Source: Chrysogorgia sp. JL179-B06 (taxonomy: Eukaryota; Cnidaria; Anthozoa; Scleralcyonacea; Chrysogorgiidae). Taken from it: DNA of 64,000 nt. The position numbers were made by a program, and so were the translations under genes. The stretch spans positions 107,001-171,000 of the forward strand of contig JAYKKM010000341.1 in NCBI GenBank assembly GCA_035772405.1, written 5' to 3'. Shown here in pieces: positions 33,050-45,731 of the stretch (positions are counted from its first letter, which is position 1; every line of letters begins with the position of its first letter). A model generated the notes under the pieces. That model was not told where the DNA came from. It saw only the letters and a list, made by a program, of their open reading frames with translations, and made no database searches.

Positions 33050-33478
33050 CAGAGGGTCAACACCAGCCTAGAAGGGTCAACACGTAGTTAAACCAATATT
33101 AACTATAGTTAAACCTACATTAACTATGGTTAAACATTGCAAGGAATCTACTTGAATCCGTGTATACACACGGAAAGATTATTATAAGCGTTATTTCATA
33201 TTTTTCTGACCCTCGACTTTTTACCCTCGACTTGCGACCCTCGACTCTCGACCAAAAGGTAGACTCATTTAAAGCGATAGAGTCTGAGAGATTGGAGTGG
33301 ATTTAATCGCATTTAACTTAATTGTGGTGATTCAGCGCTTTTCAAGCGATACAGTGATACACATATTATTGAGTGGATTTAATTGCATTTAACTTTTTTT
33401 AATTGCATTTATATTTGCACACATTATTTACACACATTGATTGGATTCATAAAAGTGTCTTACGAGTCGTGAAGTCTC
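33050..33478. other. Spacer before transporter copy D MITE
   Basis: Same content as 15571-15999: AGGGTCAACAC and ACCCTCGACT repeats and A/T-rich sequence. No gene. Confidence 0.5.
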
Positions 33479-34172
33479 GTTTAAGCCTAGTTTACACGAG
33501 CAAGTTTTCTTTGGCAAATTTCTTGCCAATTAAACTTGCTCGTGTATAATGGTCAACAATTTTTCCTTGAAAATTCTTCCTTGACAAGTTTTATTTGCCC
33601 GTGTGAACGATTCAACAATGAGTTTTGGTCAAATTATTTCCCTTGACAAGTTTCGTTGCGGCTTAACGGAAGAACGAGTTCTACTGGCACCAATATCGAG
33701 AGGAAAACGGCTTTTACCACGAAGAAACAACTGGTCTGCACTGAGAACCGCAGACATTCACAAGGATTTGCGAGAAATTTTGTGCGAGAACTAGCGTGAT
33801 ACCGCCGACCGTATATAGTCGTAGAAGTTTTGAAAGTTTTTTTCGTTAGCCTACATAATAATTGTACATTACAATAAATGTTTTCGTTTACTATCATAAA
33901 ACAATCATATCTTGTCTTTATTTGATGTTCACACGAGCTTTCTTGGGTTTGAAGCGATTCCAAAAGAAGTGAAGTTGCTCGGTCTATCAATTTACCACCA
34001 GCTGTTCCCAATGCCATCGTGGCTACTGAGGCGTTCGATTCGTGACAATGCCTAAAGCCAACGTTTACACACAATTAAGCAATTTGCTCGTGTGTATGAG
34101 TGCCAGCTTTTGAACAAGGAAACTTGTCAAGGAAAAACTTGTCATGTTCAAAATTTGCCCGTGTAAACGGCG
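33479..34172. mobile_element. ~690-bp foldback MITE, before gene D
   Basis: Same family as 16000-16693. Its right flank has lost the GTCTAGCCTCC...CGCTACG segment (about 30 bp), a change shared with the copy before gene E. Confidence 0.6.
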
Positions 34173-34927
34173 TACGGCGTGTCTATTATGCGCATTTTTG
34201 CTAAACTATCCTGGCGGGCGTTCGTTTGGTTTGACAGTCACCTAAAGCCTTAATTATTCACGAATCGAACATGCACGTTTGTTTACGACCGTAACTATAA
34301 GCTGATTTATAGACTTCTTTAATACCATTCGTGACGACCTGTAATGCCGCACGGTTTACGACTTGTTAACCATTCGTGTCCATTGTAGTATTGGACATGT
34401 ATGAATGCATGGTTGAATTTGCCCCTCAACGTACTCTTCCAAATTGACTTCGTGAAACAACCCGAAATACGATACTTTCTCCCGAAATTGAATAGTCTCT
34501 TTAGGCTTATGTGCGCCTGTGTATAAAACACAGCTTGTGCCTTCATCTCGTCACCTGATTATTTTCCTTTTGATCCCCCGGCTAGCCGATTCTTATTATT
34601 CGCTTCGGCGCCGAACGAAGCTATTAATATGGCAAGTTAATACAAATTCACTGTGACACTGCTGGAATTGCGTACGATGATAGCTCATTAAAATAAAATA
34701 TTTTACTAACCTTCAAACATTACAACTAACTCTATATGACCCAGCGTTTCGCCACTCCAATCTAGTGTCGAAATTTTGGGTCATGGATATATGCAGTAAC
34801 TTTTAAGTTGCGTTCAAAAAACTATTTATTAATCCCAGAGTAGCGTCAAACTATGTCTGATTTATTGCTTGCGTTGGGACATTATTTATTAATTAAGATA
34901 CCTACATAAATTATAAAACACTATAGC

Positions 34928-35207
34928 GTGGTTCACATGAGCGACATAAGCATATAAGCAACGAAAATAAAGCATGACTTTTGCTCTGGGACGTACGAAG
35001 ATAAAACAACCAGAATGTTTCTTTGACTTTGTTTCCTCTTTTGCTTTGCTCTTGCCAGCCTTATGCTTCTTATATATGCTTGGCTTATGCTTCTTATAAT
35101 CATGATTATGTATTTATGTCCATCTTTATGTCGCAGGCTTGACTTCATTCCTTTGTTTGCCTTTTGTCTTGTCCTTATGATTATGATTATGCTCATGTGT
35201 GAACCAC
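34928..35207. mobile_element. Upstream MITE adjoining gene D
   Basis: Same as 17481-17760; ends 112 bp before the ATG at 35320. Confidence 0.72.
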
Positions 35208-35319
35208 TTCAGTATGTACATTAACATTAAGCCTCTCATATGCCCAACTGCGAGTATTTCATCTAGCCACGACCTTGGAGAAATTTCCGATCAAGTATAT
35301 CTTAATTACCTGCAGCAAC

Positions 35320-36918
35320 ATGGCGTTATTTTCTATGTCATCTATGGCACTCAAATGGAGTTATTTCTTTTTACTAGGCAGTATGATTGGTTTTGTTGAG
35401 TACAGCAATGTTTATATGAAACAACTTGGCTTCAGCTCATCTCAGATTGGATTGACATCACTTATGGGCATCCAGCACTTATGCTTACCGCTGTTCGGAT
35501 ATCTCGGGGACAGATTTCGAGCAAGGAAACTCATTTTAGCCGTAATGACCGCAGTGATTATCCTAACATCTCTCGCTCCTCTCTTGCCACTTGTCGTGTC
35601 TTTCCCAACATGCTTCGTAAACCCGAATAAGACCCAAACGAATCGCACCAGTGATCTTTCGAAGGTATTCTTTCAGAACGTTAGCCGCCAGCGTGACATG
35701 TCTGTCAACAGATCATCGGACACGTTCCTACTTCCAACAAACGTACAAAACGATTCCAGATTTTACGCCGAATTCCACAGGTGTGAAAATGCCAACTCCA
35801 GTAGAGCAGGTGAAGCGGAACAACTATATTCCTTGGCTGAGCACTCTTTTTGTATTCATGGCCATCGCCAAAGCGCTTTTTACAGTTTTACTTCGAGGTA
35901 TCTTATCTCTAGGAAACGTGGCTACAATGACGTACCTTAAAGAAGAGAGAGCACGCTACGGCAGATACAGCATGTGGATACACATTGGGGGCTGTGGCAC
36001 GCTCCTAGGCATTGGTTTGTTTGCTTCCCACACCAAGCTCAGTGTTTGTGGATTTGTCGGATATGGCTACCACATAACATTTATTTGGGTAGCGGTGTGG
36101 ATGATGTTGGGTTCCTTCTCCATACCTTGGTTTAATTACGAATATCTTGACCATCGCGACGTCAATTGGACTGAGGTGAAAACTATCTTATTTGACTTTC
36201 ATTATATAATTATGTTAATCGTTGCCTTCTTCATTGGCTCCTTCACCAGCTTTCAAATCAACTGGGAGTTCTGGTATATCAGCGAGTTATCTGGAAGCCC
36301 GACAATTATGGGAGTGGCTGGTTTAATACGGCGACCCTTGGTAGCGTTGTCATTTTATCTGTCAGGATTCCTCATAGAAAAAATCGGTGATCTTAAAACC
36401 ATAGCAACTTCCTTATACCTACTTTTTATCTCCTTTTTGGCCATATCTTTCATCAAAATTCCCTGGCTTATTCTCACAATCGACTTTCTCCAAGCGGCCG
36501 CTTACGGTTTGTCCTACACTGGTGTGACCGTCCATTTTTCAAAGGCTGGGTCCAAGGCGAGCTCGGCCGTAATTCTCGGTACGAATTTTAAATCGGGTTT
36601 TGTTATTTCTTAAAGAATATTTTAACATTTTGTAACAGCCTTTACGCTAGCTTACCTCAAGTATCTTTATTCTAAGACTTATAACTCGCTATTTTTATTT
36701 TTAAAGGACTTTTGGAGATGGTTTACGCAATAGGCGTTGATGGCGGAGCAGGAGTTATGGGTTTACTTTTTAATGCCATTGGATCAAGAACAACTTTGTT
36801 ATGCTACTCCGTTACCATCGCTATCATCCTTATCGGTTTTCTCGCCTACATATATTTTGGTAAAGATCCTGACGAATACGAAAAACTTCCAGTGGATAGC
36901 GATAACGAAGACGATTAA
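35320..36918 (+). pseudogene. MFSD6-like MFS transporter, copy D, single-base frameshift (exons 35320..36578 and 36707..36918)
   Basis: Collinear with copy C throughout, including ATG context, intron and acidic tail. The run after CCAGA at 35761 has four T instead of three, shifting the frame inside the glycosylated loop (about residue 148) and leading to a stop at 35938-35940 after about 59 altered codons. Everything downstream is otherwise intact and encodes the same residues as copy C. The single lesion in a T run could be a real recent mutation or a sequencing error. If it is an error, this is a fourth functional gene. If real, a product of about 206 residues would keep only the first three helices. 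Confidence 0.8.
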
Positions 36919-37033
36919 ACACGAAGCGATAGGACACCCGCTACGAAATGCATTGAAGTTTGACTTGACATTTATTTGTAATTGCAAGCGTCGCTGTGTC
37001 GTTCTATTGACTCATGCCTTTTCTTAATATTTT

Positions 37034-37039
37034 AATAAA
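37034..37039 (+). terminator. Polyadenylation signal of copy D
   Basis: AATAAA at the same distance from the stop as in copies A and C. Confidence 0.55.
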
Positions 37040-37303
37040 ATTACGCTAATGGTCGTTTTCTTCAGTAATTCACCGAAAGTCGATTAACGAGATGTAGAAC
37101 TGTTAAAAGAGTTATAAGTCAGCTTCTTAAATAAATTCAAATAAAACGGACTGTGTAGTTATTTATTTACAAGCTTTGCCACATTGAGTAGCAGGGATAC
37201 CCCACAGAGCTTATCGCTCCATTACATGCACCATATGCATGTAATTAGTTTTATAAGTGAGGTTATGCAATAACCAAGAACCGCGCGTGGTGAATCTAGT
37301 CTC

Positions 37304-37992
37304 GTTTAAGCCTAGTTTCACGAGCAAGTTTTCTTTGGCAAATTTCTTGCCAATTAAACTTGCTCGTGTATATGGTCAACAATTTTTCCTTGAAAAATCT
37401 TCCTTGACAAGTTTTATTTGCCCGTGTGAATGATTCAACAATGAGTTTTGGTCAAATTATTTCCCTTGACAAGTTTCGTTGCGGCTTAACGGAAGAACGA
37501 GTTCTACTGGCACCAATATCGAGAGGAAAACGGCTTTTACCACGAAGAAACAACTGGTCTGCACTGAGAACCGCAGACATTCACAAGGATTTGCGAGAAA
37601 TTTTGTGCGAGAACTAGCGTGATACCGCCGACCGTATATAGTCGTAGAAGTTTTGAAAGTTTTTTTCGTTAGCCTACATAATAATTGTACATTACAATAA
37701 ATGTTTTCGTTTACTATCATAAAACAATCATATCTTGTCTTTATTTGATGTTCACACGAGCTTTCTTGGGTTTGAAGCGATTCCAAAAGAAGTGAAGTTG
37801 CTCGGTCTATCAATTTACCACCAGCTGTTCCCAATGCCATCGTGGCTACTGAGGTGTTCGATTCGTGACAATGCCTAAAGCCAACGTTTACACACAAGCA
37901 ATTTGCTCGTGTGTATGAGTGCCAGCTTTTGAACAAGGAAACTTGTCAAGGAAAAACTTGTCATGTTCAAAATTTGCCCGTGTAAACGGCGT
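37304..37992. mobile_element. ~690-bp foldback MITE, after gene D
   Basis: Equivalent of 1362-2050 in unit 3. Confidence 0.6.
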
Positions 37993-39122
37993 GTCTAGCC
38001 TCCTTCGCAGGCATCACCGCGCTACGGCGTGTCTATTATGCGCATTTTTGCTAAACTATCCTGGCGGGCGTTCGTTTGGTTTGACAGTCACCTAAAGCCT
38101 TAATTATTCACGAATCGAACATGCACGTTTGTTTACGACCGTAACTATAAGCTGATTTATAGACTTCTTTACCATTCGTGACGACCTGTAATGCCGCACG
38201 ACTTTACGACTTGTTAACCATTCGTGTCCATTGTAGTATTGGACATGTATGAATGCATGGTTGAATTTGCCCCTCAACGTACTCTTCCAAATTGACTTCG
38301 TGAAACAACCCGAAATACGATACTTTCTCCCGAAATTGAATAGTCTCCTTAGGCTTATGTGCGCCTTCACCTGATTATTTTCCTTTTGATCCCCCGGCTA
38401 GCCGATTCTTATTATTCGCTTCGGCGCCGAACGAAGCTATTAATATGGCAAGTTAATACAAATTCACTGTGACACTGCTGGAATTGCGTACGATGATAGC
38501 TCATTAACACCTGCATTCACTTTACTTACCCGTATGGTTGGTTAGGTGCAGACGGGGGGTACACCGACTTACCAGGCTCTTGTTATTACTTGGATTCAGG
38601 TCGGGATGCCCTGTTGTGATCTCCAATCTTGACCTGACCACCACCGTCTACACCTATCGGCTATCACACCGATTTTTATCGGTGGAAATGGCTTTTGATT
38701 ACAGGGAGGGATGGTGGGCATTTTCGCAATCTGCTCGCTTGTCGTGCTACTGATGCTCTGCTATGTGAAGTCTTCGCTGTGCCGTCAGTGGGCGTAATGA
38801 TCAGCCACGCGTGGTGTGCCTATCGTATAGCCAGTCGCTTGCTCGCCCCAAGCCCTGCGCAGTTCATTAGTTGTTAACCTTGGTTATATACTAACCTCAC
38901 ACTTTACTTACCCGTATGGTTGGTTAGGTGCAGACGGGGGGTACACCGACTTACCAGGCTCTTGTTATTACTTGGATTCAGGTCGGGATGCCCTGTTGTG
39001 ATCTCCAATCTTGACCTGACCACCAAAAGTGATATATCCTATATATATATCACCCATCCAAGTAATATATTCCCCGTGATCCCCTCAACTGCACCAAACC
39101 ACTGATACCACTGTTACTGCAG

Positions 39123-40090
39123 GTGAATATTGTCAATCTGGGACTGCACCCCGTGAATATTGCCAATCTGGGACTGCACCCAGTGAATATTGCTAATCTG
39201 GGACTGCACCCAGTGAATATTGCCAATCTGGGACTGCACCCAGTGAGTATTGCCAATCTGGGACTGCACCCAGTGAATATTGCCAATCTGGGACTGCACC
39301 CAGTGAATATTGCCAATCTGGGACTGCACCCAGTGAATATTGCTAATCTGGGACTGCACCCAGTGAATATTGCCAATCTGGGACTGCACCCAGTGAGTAT
39401 TGCCAATCTGGGACTGCACCCAGTGAATATTGCCAATCTGGGACTGCACCCAGTGAATGTTGCCAATCTGGGACTGCACCCAGTGCGTATTGCCAATCTG
39501 GGACTGCACCCAGTGAATATTGCCAATCTGGGACTGCACCCAGTGAATATTGCCAATCTGGGACTGCACCCAGTGAATATTGCCAATCTGGGACTGCACC
39601 CAGTGAATATTGCTAATCTGGGACTGCACCCAGTGAATATTGCCAATCTGGGACTGCACCCAGTGACTATTGCCACTCTGGGACTGCACCCAGTGAATGT
39701 TGCCAATCTGGGACTGCACCCAGTGAGTATTCCCAATCTGGGACTGCACCCAGTGAATATTGCCAATCTGGGACTGCACCCAGTGAATATTGCCAATCTG
39801 GGACTGCACCCAGTGAATGTTGCCAGTCTGGGACTGCACCCAGTGAATATTGCCAATCTGGGACTGCACCCAGTGACTATTGCCAATCTGGGACTGCACC
39901 CAGTGAATATTGCCAATCTGGGACTGTACCCAGTGAATAATGCCAATCTGGGACTGTACCCAGTGAATATTGCTAATCTGGGATTTCACCCAGTGCATAT
40001 TGCCGATCTGGGACTGCACCTAGTGACTGCCAATCTGGAGTCGCACCCAGTGTGCTGCACTGTCAATTTGGGGTTGTACCCAGTTTGTTA
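39123..40090. repeat. 30-bp minisatellite 1, copy 3 (~31 repeats)
   Basis: Same unit as 3190-4763. The blocks carrying the CGCCCGG variant are missing, so the higher-order structure present in U1 and U2 has been lost here or never arose. Confidence 0.95.
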
Positions 40091-40292
40091 GAATGCCAGT
40101 AAGTGCGTAAAACAGTGTGCGAGAATGCAGTCTGCAGCTGCAACCGGTTTGCTAGAATGCCACTACGTAAGTGCAACAGCATGGATGTAGTCTTTGACTG
40201 GATGTAGTCTTGGACGCACCCAGTTTGCTTTAGTGTCAGAAGTGTGTGCACTAACGATATGCGAGAATGTAATTTGGGACATGACTACCGAT

Positions 40293-40293
<1 letters not shown>

Positions 40294-40324
<31 letters not shown>
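40294..40324. repeat. 31-base poly-G tract
   Basis: Uninterrupted G run, against 15 and 16 in the other two units. It can form G-quadruplex structure and is prone to length change and miscalling. Confidence 0.9.
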
Positions 40325-40326
<2 letters not shown>

Positions 40327-40461
40327 GCACCCAATAATGTGTAATAGTGCCCATATGATAATATGCCCAATGACAAGCAGACAAAATTTATTTATTAATT
40401 AATTTTTTTTTTGCCATAGAGTCTAACATTTCTGTAGGTGTTCTTACATACAATTGGTAAG

Positions 40462-41688
40462 TGAATGCCAATCTGGGACTGCACCCAGTGAATGCCAATC
40501 TGGTGCTGGCACCCAGTATGCTAGAAATGCCATTCTGGGGCTGCACCCAGTTTGCTAGAGCTGCCAGTCTGGGACTGCACCCAGTATGCTAGAATGCCAG
40601 TCTGGGACTGCACCCAGTTTGCTAGAAATGCCAGTCTGGGACTGCACCCAGTTTGCTAGAATGCCATTTTGGAACTGCACCCAGTTTGCTAGAATGCCAT
40701 TTTGGGAATGCATCCCCCAGTTTGCTAGATGCCATTTCGGGAATGCACCCAGTTTGCTAGAAATGCCATTCTGGGACTGTACCCAGTTTGCTAGAATGCC
40801 ATTTTGGGAATGCACCCAGTTTGCTAAAATGCCAGTCTGTGACTGCACCCAGTTTGCTAGAAATGCCAGTCTGGGACTGCACCCAGTATGCTAGAATGCC
40901 ATTTTGGGAATGCCCCCAGTTTGCTAGAAATGCCAGTCTGGGACTGCACCCAGTTTGCTAGAATGCCAGTCTGGGACTGCACCCAGTATGCTAGAATGCC
41001 ATTTTGGGAATGTATCCAGTTTGCTAGAAATGCCAGTCTGGGACTGCGCCCAGTTTGCTAGAAATGCCAGTCTAGGACTGCACCCAGTTTGCTAGAAATG
41101 CCAGTCTGGGACTGCACCCAGTTTGCTAGAATGCCATTTTGGGACTGCACCCAGTTTGCTAGAATGCCATTTTGGGAATGCACCCAGTTTGCTAGAAATG
41201 GCAGTCTGGAACTGCACCCAGTATGCTAGAATGCCATTTTGGGAATGCACCCAGTTTGCTAGAATGCCATGGACTGCACCCAGTTTGCTAGAAATGCCAG
41301 TCTGGGAATGCACCCAGTTTGCTAGAATGCCATTTTGGGAATGCACCCAGTTTGCTAGAATGCCAGTCTGGGACTGCACCCAGTTTGCTAGAAATGCCAG
41401 TCTGGGACTGCACCCAGGTTGCTAGAAATGCCATTTTGGGAATGCACCCAGTTTGCTAGAAATGCTAGTCTTGGACTGCACCCAGTATGCTAGAATGCCA
41501 TTTTTGGGAATGCACCCTGCAGTTTGCTAGAATGCCATTTTGGGAATGCACCGCTAGAATGCCAGTCTGGGACTGCACCCAGTTTGCTAGAAATGCCATT
41601 TTGGGAATGCACCCAGTTTGCTAGAATGCCAGTCTGGGACTGCACCCAGTTTGCTAGAAATGCCAGTCTGGGACTTGCGCTTAGTTTG
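40462..41688. repeat. 33/34-bp minisatellite 2, copy 3
   Basis: Same unit types as 5122-6330 and similar in length, with local gains and losses of units. Confidence 0.93.
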
Positions 41689-41888
41689 CTAGGATGCCCG
41701 TCTGGGGTTATACTTGCTGTCGACCTTAATGTCACTTAGCGCAAGATGCATTGGTGAGTCGAATTTATTGGAGCTTGTAGTAATTTCCCCAGAGCGCAAA
41801 GAAAAACAACTTTACAATGCTGTGCAGCACGCTACCCAAAGTAGAGTATGTATATATTTGTTCAGGTCTAGAGGCGGATAAAATCTTT

Positions 41889-42273
41889 CTAAAATCTCAA
41901 ATGTGACCGGGAGACGCTGCCGGATAGCCCCACCTTGGGCTTTATTCCCCTTAAGACGCCTTGTCGTCGTAGACAATTGCTCACAGGATTGGCCAAACCA
42001 TGTTCGATGTGCAAAAACGCACGCCTGCTAAAGATACTTTAATTGACTCAGCTTTTAATACGCGCGAAAGGTGCGATGCAAAAGTCATTAATGTCCACTC
42101 GCTTGCGGCAGAGGGGAACCATTCTTGTTCACCGACTGGCTCCAGTGACAAAACTCTAAGAATCTGCGTTGAGCAGTCGAATATGTTCGCCGAGTTGACC
42201 CATGAGCCAGACCTTGGCACATCAACGCCCTTGTTCTATTTGTCAGAGCTGCAATGTCAGCCGCGCTAGCCAA
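41889..42273 (-). pseudogene. Tyrosine recombinase N-terminal domain remnant, Ngaro copy 3
   Basis: As at 6517-6901: G-S-T-R-R-T-Y-S-T-A-Q-R-R-F-L-E-F-C, then after a frameshift A-S-H-L-S-R-V-L-K-A-E-S-I-K-V. It has five A in the variable run, as in copy 1. No catalytic domain. Confidence 0.72.
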
Positions 42274-42622
42274 TCGTGAGGTGTGTTCACGGATGTCGGG
42301 TTGGCTTGCTGTGCTAGTCGGCTGGAAGCCTGCATGTTAAAACGAGACGAAGCATCAACCACCACATTAGTTTTACGGCACATATGTAGCCATCGGTTTG
42401 AAGTTGTGTCGCGCAGACACGAGAAAAATTGCGCGAATGCGGTGCATTATCTTGTCATCTTTTGCCGGACGTGATGACAGAAACTACGCTCTCTTTGTCG
42501 CACAGGAACTGAACGCATTTACGAGACCACTCCCTATCCCAAATATGGCATGTGAGCACAATGGGGTACAGTTCGTTATAAGCGATTGCCAAAGGCCGTT
42601 GTGACGCTGACCAGGTGTTTTT
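42257..42622 (-). pseudogene. RNase H domain remnant, Ngaro copy 3
   Basis: Same motifs and lesions as the copies at 6885 and 25064. Confidence 0.75.
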
Positions 42623-42632
42623 ACTAGTTTAG

Positions 42633-42770
42633 TTGACCTCTTTGAATGGTTACGACGTTCGCGAACTTTTACATTATTTAGACGACTATTTTACCATGGG
42701 CCCCGCAGGTATGGGTATTTGCGCAATTCTGTTTAAAGCCATCAATCGCCGGAGAAGTGCGACGGGCCTA
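42633..42770 (+). pseudogene. Inverted reverse-transcriptase fragment, Ngaro copy 3
   Basis: Plus-strand H-Y-L-D-D-Y-F-T-M-G-P box, opposite to the neighbouring RNase H remnant, as in both other units. Confidence 0.65.
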
Positions 42771-42814
42771 CCACCCGCCTCAGGGTTCGAGCATAAGCCG
42801 AAGGGAAGAGACAC

Positions 42815-43715
42815 TCGTCTATTATTAACAGATGTTTATACCCTTTACTTTCCGGCGATCCGGATGTATAATTAATTGCATCTGTAAGCTAGTTCGTTAA
42901 GTTTATTTGTGAGGCCTGCACGTGGACTTTTGGCAAAGTTCGTAAAAATGGTTCGACGCTGCGGCTTTGAGGCGAAATGCGCGATCGTAATTATACCAAC
43001 ACACGCCGCTGTAACGCTTGGCGGGCCATGCGTATAATGAGCGCCATGTAAGCCAGCAGATCGCGCGATCTACGTGTAAAGGCAGCTGAAACCATGCATG
43101 TCAACATATCTAACACCTCTTGTTTCTTTCGCGCGGTGACTACAGTTACAGGCACGATCGAGCCCCTTTTGATGATAAATGAAGGCGATTCGGTCGTTGG
43201 GGCCTCTAAATTTTTGGCCATCTCGAGAAACTAATTTTCTAGTGTTGTCGAGACGACTTTCGGTGGGATTGGCGAGAGACCGGGCCCGAAGGAAAAACGC
43301 TTGGTAATTCAGAGAGCATTTGTCAAGAAGTTCGAGCGTCCAGTTTCGCCTGCGTTTGCCTGAATGTAGAGTTCCCTGCCCGGGGACTTGCAATGCCAAC
43401 AAATAAAGGAGCAGTTAACATACCTTGCTGTGAGTGACGGCTATGAATCGCTGGTCATACCTGAACCGAACGGGCCATTGCGACTCCATACCTTTTCTCC
43501 GCACTGTTTCCCGGAGTGGTGTCGCCAAGTTGCTCGAGAGCCTGGATTCGTCCGTGTTGTCCTGACTGTTGTCCATTCGCTTGCGCTACAGCTTGCGTTA
43601 CCACTTCGACCAAGCTAGTTCGGAATTTGATTGACTGGAAGGCAAGTGACCAATTGATATTTGTTCGTGCGTGTATCGTACCACTGCTACTCCCTCCGTC
43701 GTTCCCTGTCTCCAT
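42815..43715 (-). pseudogene. Gag-like ORF remnant, Ngaro copy 3
   Basis: Equivalent of 25622-26520. An extra AG in CAGAGAGCATTTG near 43315 joins two broken frames into one of 110 codons, but the region is still full of stops. Confidence 0.4.
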
Positions 43716-44140
43716 TTCTATTTTCGCAATCTGCTCGCTTGTCGTGCTACTGATGCTCTGCTATGTGAAGTCTTCGCTGTGCCGTCAGTGGGCGTAATGA
43801 TCAGCCACGCGTGGTGTGCCTATCGTATAGCCAGTCGCTTGCTCGCCCCAAGCCCTGCGCAGTTCATTAGTTGTTAACCTTGGTTATATACTAACCTCAT
43901 TTAAAATAAAATATTTTACTAACCTTCAAACATTACAACTAACTCCATATGACCCAGCGTTTCGCCACTCCAATCTAGTGTCGAAATTTTGGGTCATGGA
44001 TATATGCAGTAACTTTTAAGTTACGTTCAAAAAACTATTTATTAAACCCAGAGTAGCGTCAAACTATGTCTGATTTATTGGTTGCGTTGGGACATTATTT
44101 ATTAATTAAGATACCTACATAAATTATAAAACACTATAGC

Positions 44141-44499
44141 GTGGTTCACATGAGCAACGAAAGTAAAGCATAAGCAACGTAAATAAGAAATAAGAAAGTA
44201 ATAAGAAAGTAAAAGAAAGTAAAGAAAGTAAAGTAAAGCATGAGCATAAGCAACGAAAATAAAGCATGACTTTTGCTCTGGGACGTACGAAGATAAAACA
44301 ACGACAATGTTTCTTTGACTTTGTTTCCTCTTTTGTTTTGCTCTTGCCAGCCTTATGCTTCTTATATATGCTTGGCTTATGCTTCTTATAATCATGATTA
44401 TGTATTTATGTCCATCTTTATGTCGCAGGCTTGACTTCATTCCTGTGTTTGCCTTTTGTCTTGTCCTTATGATTATGATTATGCTCACGTGTGAACCAC
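44141..44499. mobile_element. Upstream MITE, pseudogene copy 3
   Basis: Equivalent of 8525-8883. Confidence 0.7.
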
Positions 44500-44606
44500 T
44501 TCAGTATGTCACATTAAGCCTCTCATATACCCAACTGCGAGTATTTCATCTAGCCACGACCTTGGAGAAATTTCCGATCAAGTATATCTTAATTACCTGC
44601 AGCAAC

Positions 44607-45320
44607 ATGGCGTTATTTTCTATGTCATCTTTGGCACTCAAATGGAGTTATTTCTTTTTAGTAGGCAGTGTGATTGGTTTTACTGAGTACAGCAATGTTT
44701 ATATGAAACAACTTGGCTTCAGCCCATCTCAGATTGGATTGACATCACTTATGGGCATACAGCACTTACATGTATGCTTACCGCTGTTCGGATATCGCGG
44801 GGACAGATTTCGAGCAAGGAAACTCGTTTTAGTCGTAATGACCGCAGTGATTATCCTAACATCTCTCGCTCCTCTCTTGCCACTTGTCGTGTCTTTCCCA
44901 ACATGCTTCGTAAACCCGAATAAGACCCAAACGAATCGCACCAGTGATCTTTCGAAGGTATTCTTTCAGAACGTTAGCCGGCGTGACGTGTCTGTCAACA
45001 GATCATCGGACACTTTTCTACTTCCAACAAACGTACAAAACGATTCCAGATTTACGCCGAATTCCACAGGTGTGAAAATGCCAACTCCAGTAGAGAAGGT
45101 GAAGCGGAACAACTATATTCCTTGGCTGAGCACTCTTTTTGTATTCATGCATCGTCAAAGCGCTTTTTACAGTTTTACTTCGAGGTATCTTATCTCTAGA
45201 AAACGTGGCTACAATGACGTATATTAAAGAAGAGAGAGCACGCTACGGCAGATACAGCATGTGGATACACGTTGGGGTCTGTGCCACTCTCCTAGGCATT
45301 GGTTTGTTTGCTTCCCACAC
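44607..45320 (+). pseudogene. Truncated MFSD6-like transporter pseudogene, copy B3
   Basis: Carries the same 6-bp insertion, 2-bp frameshift deletion and truncation point as B1 and B2, and the same divergent residues relative to the intact genes (S-L-A-L for S-M-A-L, Y-R-G-D for Y-L-G-D in the motif-A loop). It ends at TTCCCACAC (45320), and the G-rich junction that follows is longer than in the other units. Confidence 0.88.
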
Positions 45321-45385
45321 TTGGGAAGGTTAGGGAAGGTTGGGGGTTAGGGTTAGGATCTTTTGTTGTGTTGGGGTTGGGTTTC
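45321..45385. other. Telomere-like G-rich junction (long form)
   Basis: TTGGGAAGGTTAGGG and AAGGTTGGGG are followed by GTTAGGGTTAGG, ATCTTTTGTTGTG and GGGTTGGG. The central part holds two TTAGGG-type repeats that are missing from U1 and U2. Confidence 0.65.
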
Positions 45386-45731
45386 CTTAATACTAATAAA
45401 AGGATCGTCCAGAAGACTAGTGCTCGCGGGCGCTGACAAAGAACGCCCGGGATGTAGTAAGACCCCTTCGAGTAGCTGATAAGAGCTGCCACGTTCTCCA
45501 AGACGACTTGAGATAAACCAAGGGTTCTTTCAAATTGCCCTACTCGATTTGGTTCGTACTCAGAACTAAGCCCCGCGATCCCTTCGCAGACGCATCTCAA
45601 GAGCAAATCAAAGAACTGTCCAAGATTTGGTATCACATTGGGCATTTATACATAAAAACAAATCTGTCTGTCTTTTGGCGGTGTCATACGGTCAGCGGTG
45701 GTAACATATCTGGTTGAATACTTCATTAAAG

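Larger units (their letters stand above)
18521..35968. repeat. Large tandem unit U2 (17.45 kb)
   Basis: Second tandem unit, with the same element order as U1. It lacks the hAT element, keeps the 242-bp segment at about 25621-25862 that U1 has lost, has a shorter second minisatellite, and contains a 31-bp-scale deletion in the Penelope fragment near 32341. Its transporter copy D carries a single-base insertion. Confidence 0.9.
38506..43902 (-). mobile_element. Degenerate Ngaro/DIRS-type retrotransposon, copy 3
   Basis: Unit-3 copy with the same split direct repeats and target edges. About 15 bases are deleted at the A2-B1 junction (CCTCACACTTTAC at about 38895), and a CGGCT insertion lies in A2 near 38658. 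Minisatellite 1 is about 20 repeats shorter. A1 is 43719-43902. Confidence 0.77.
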
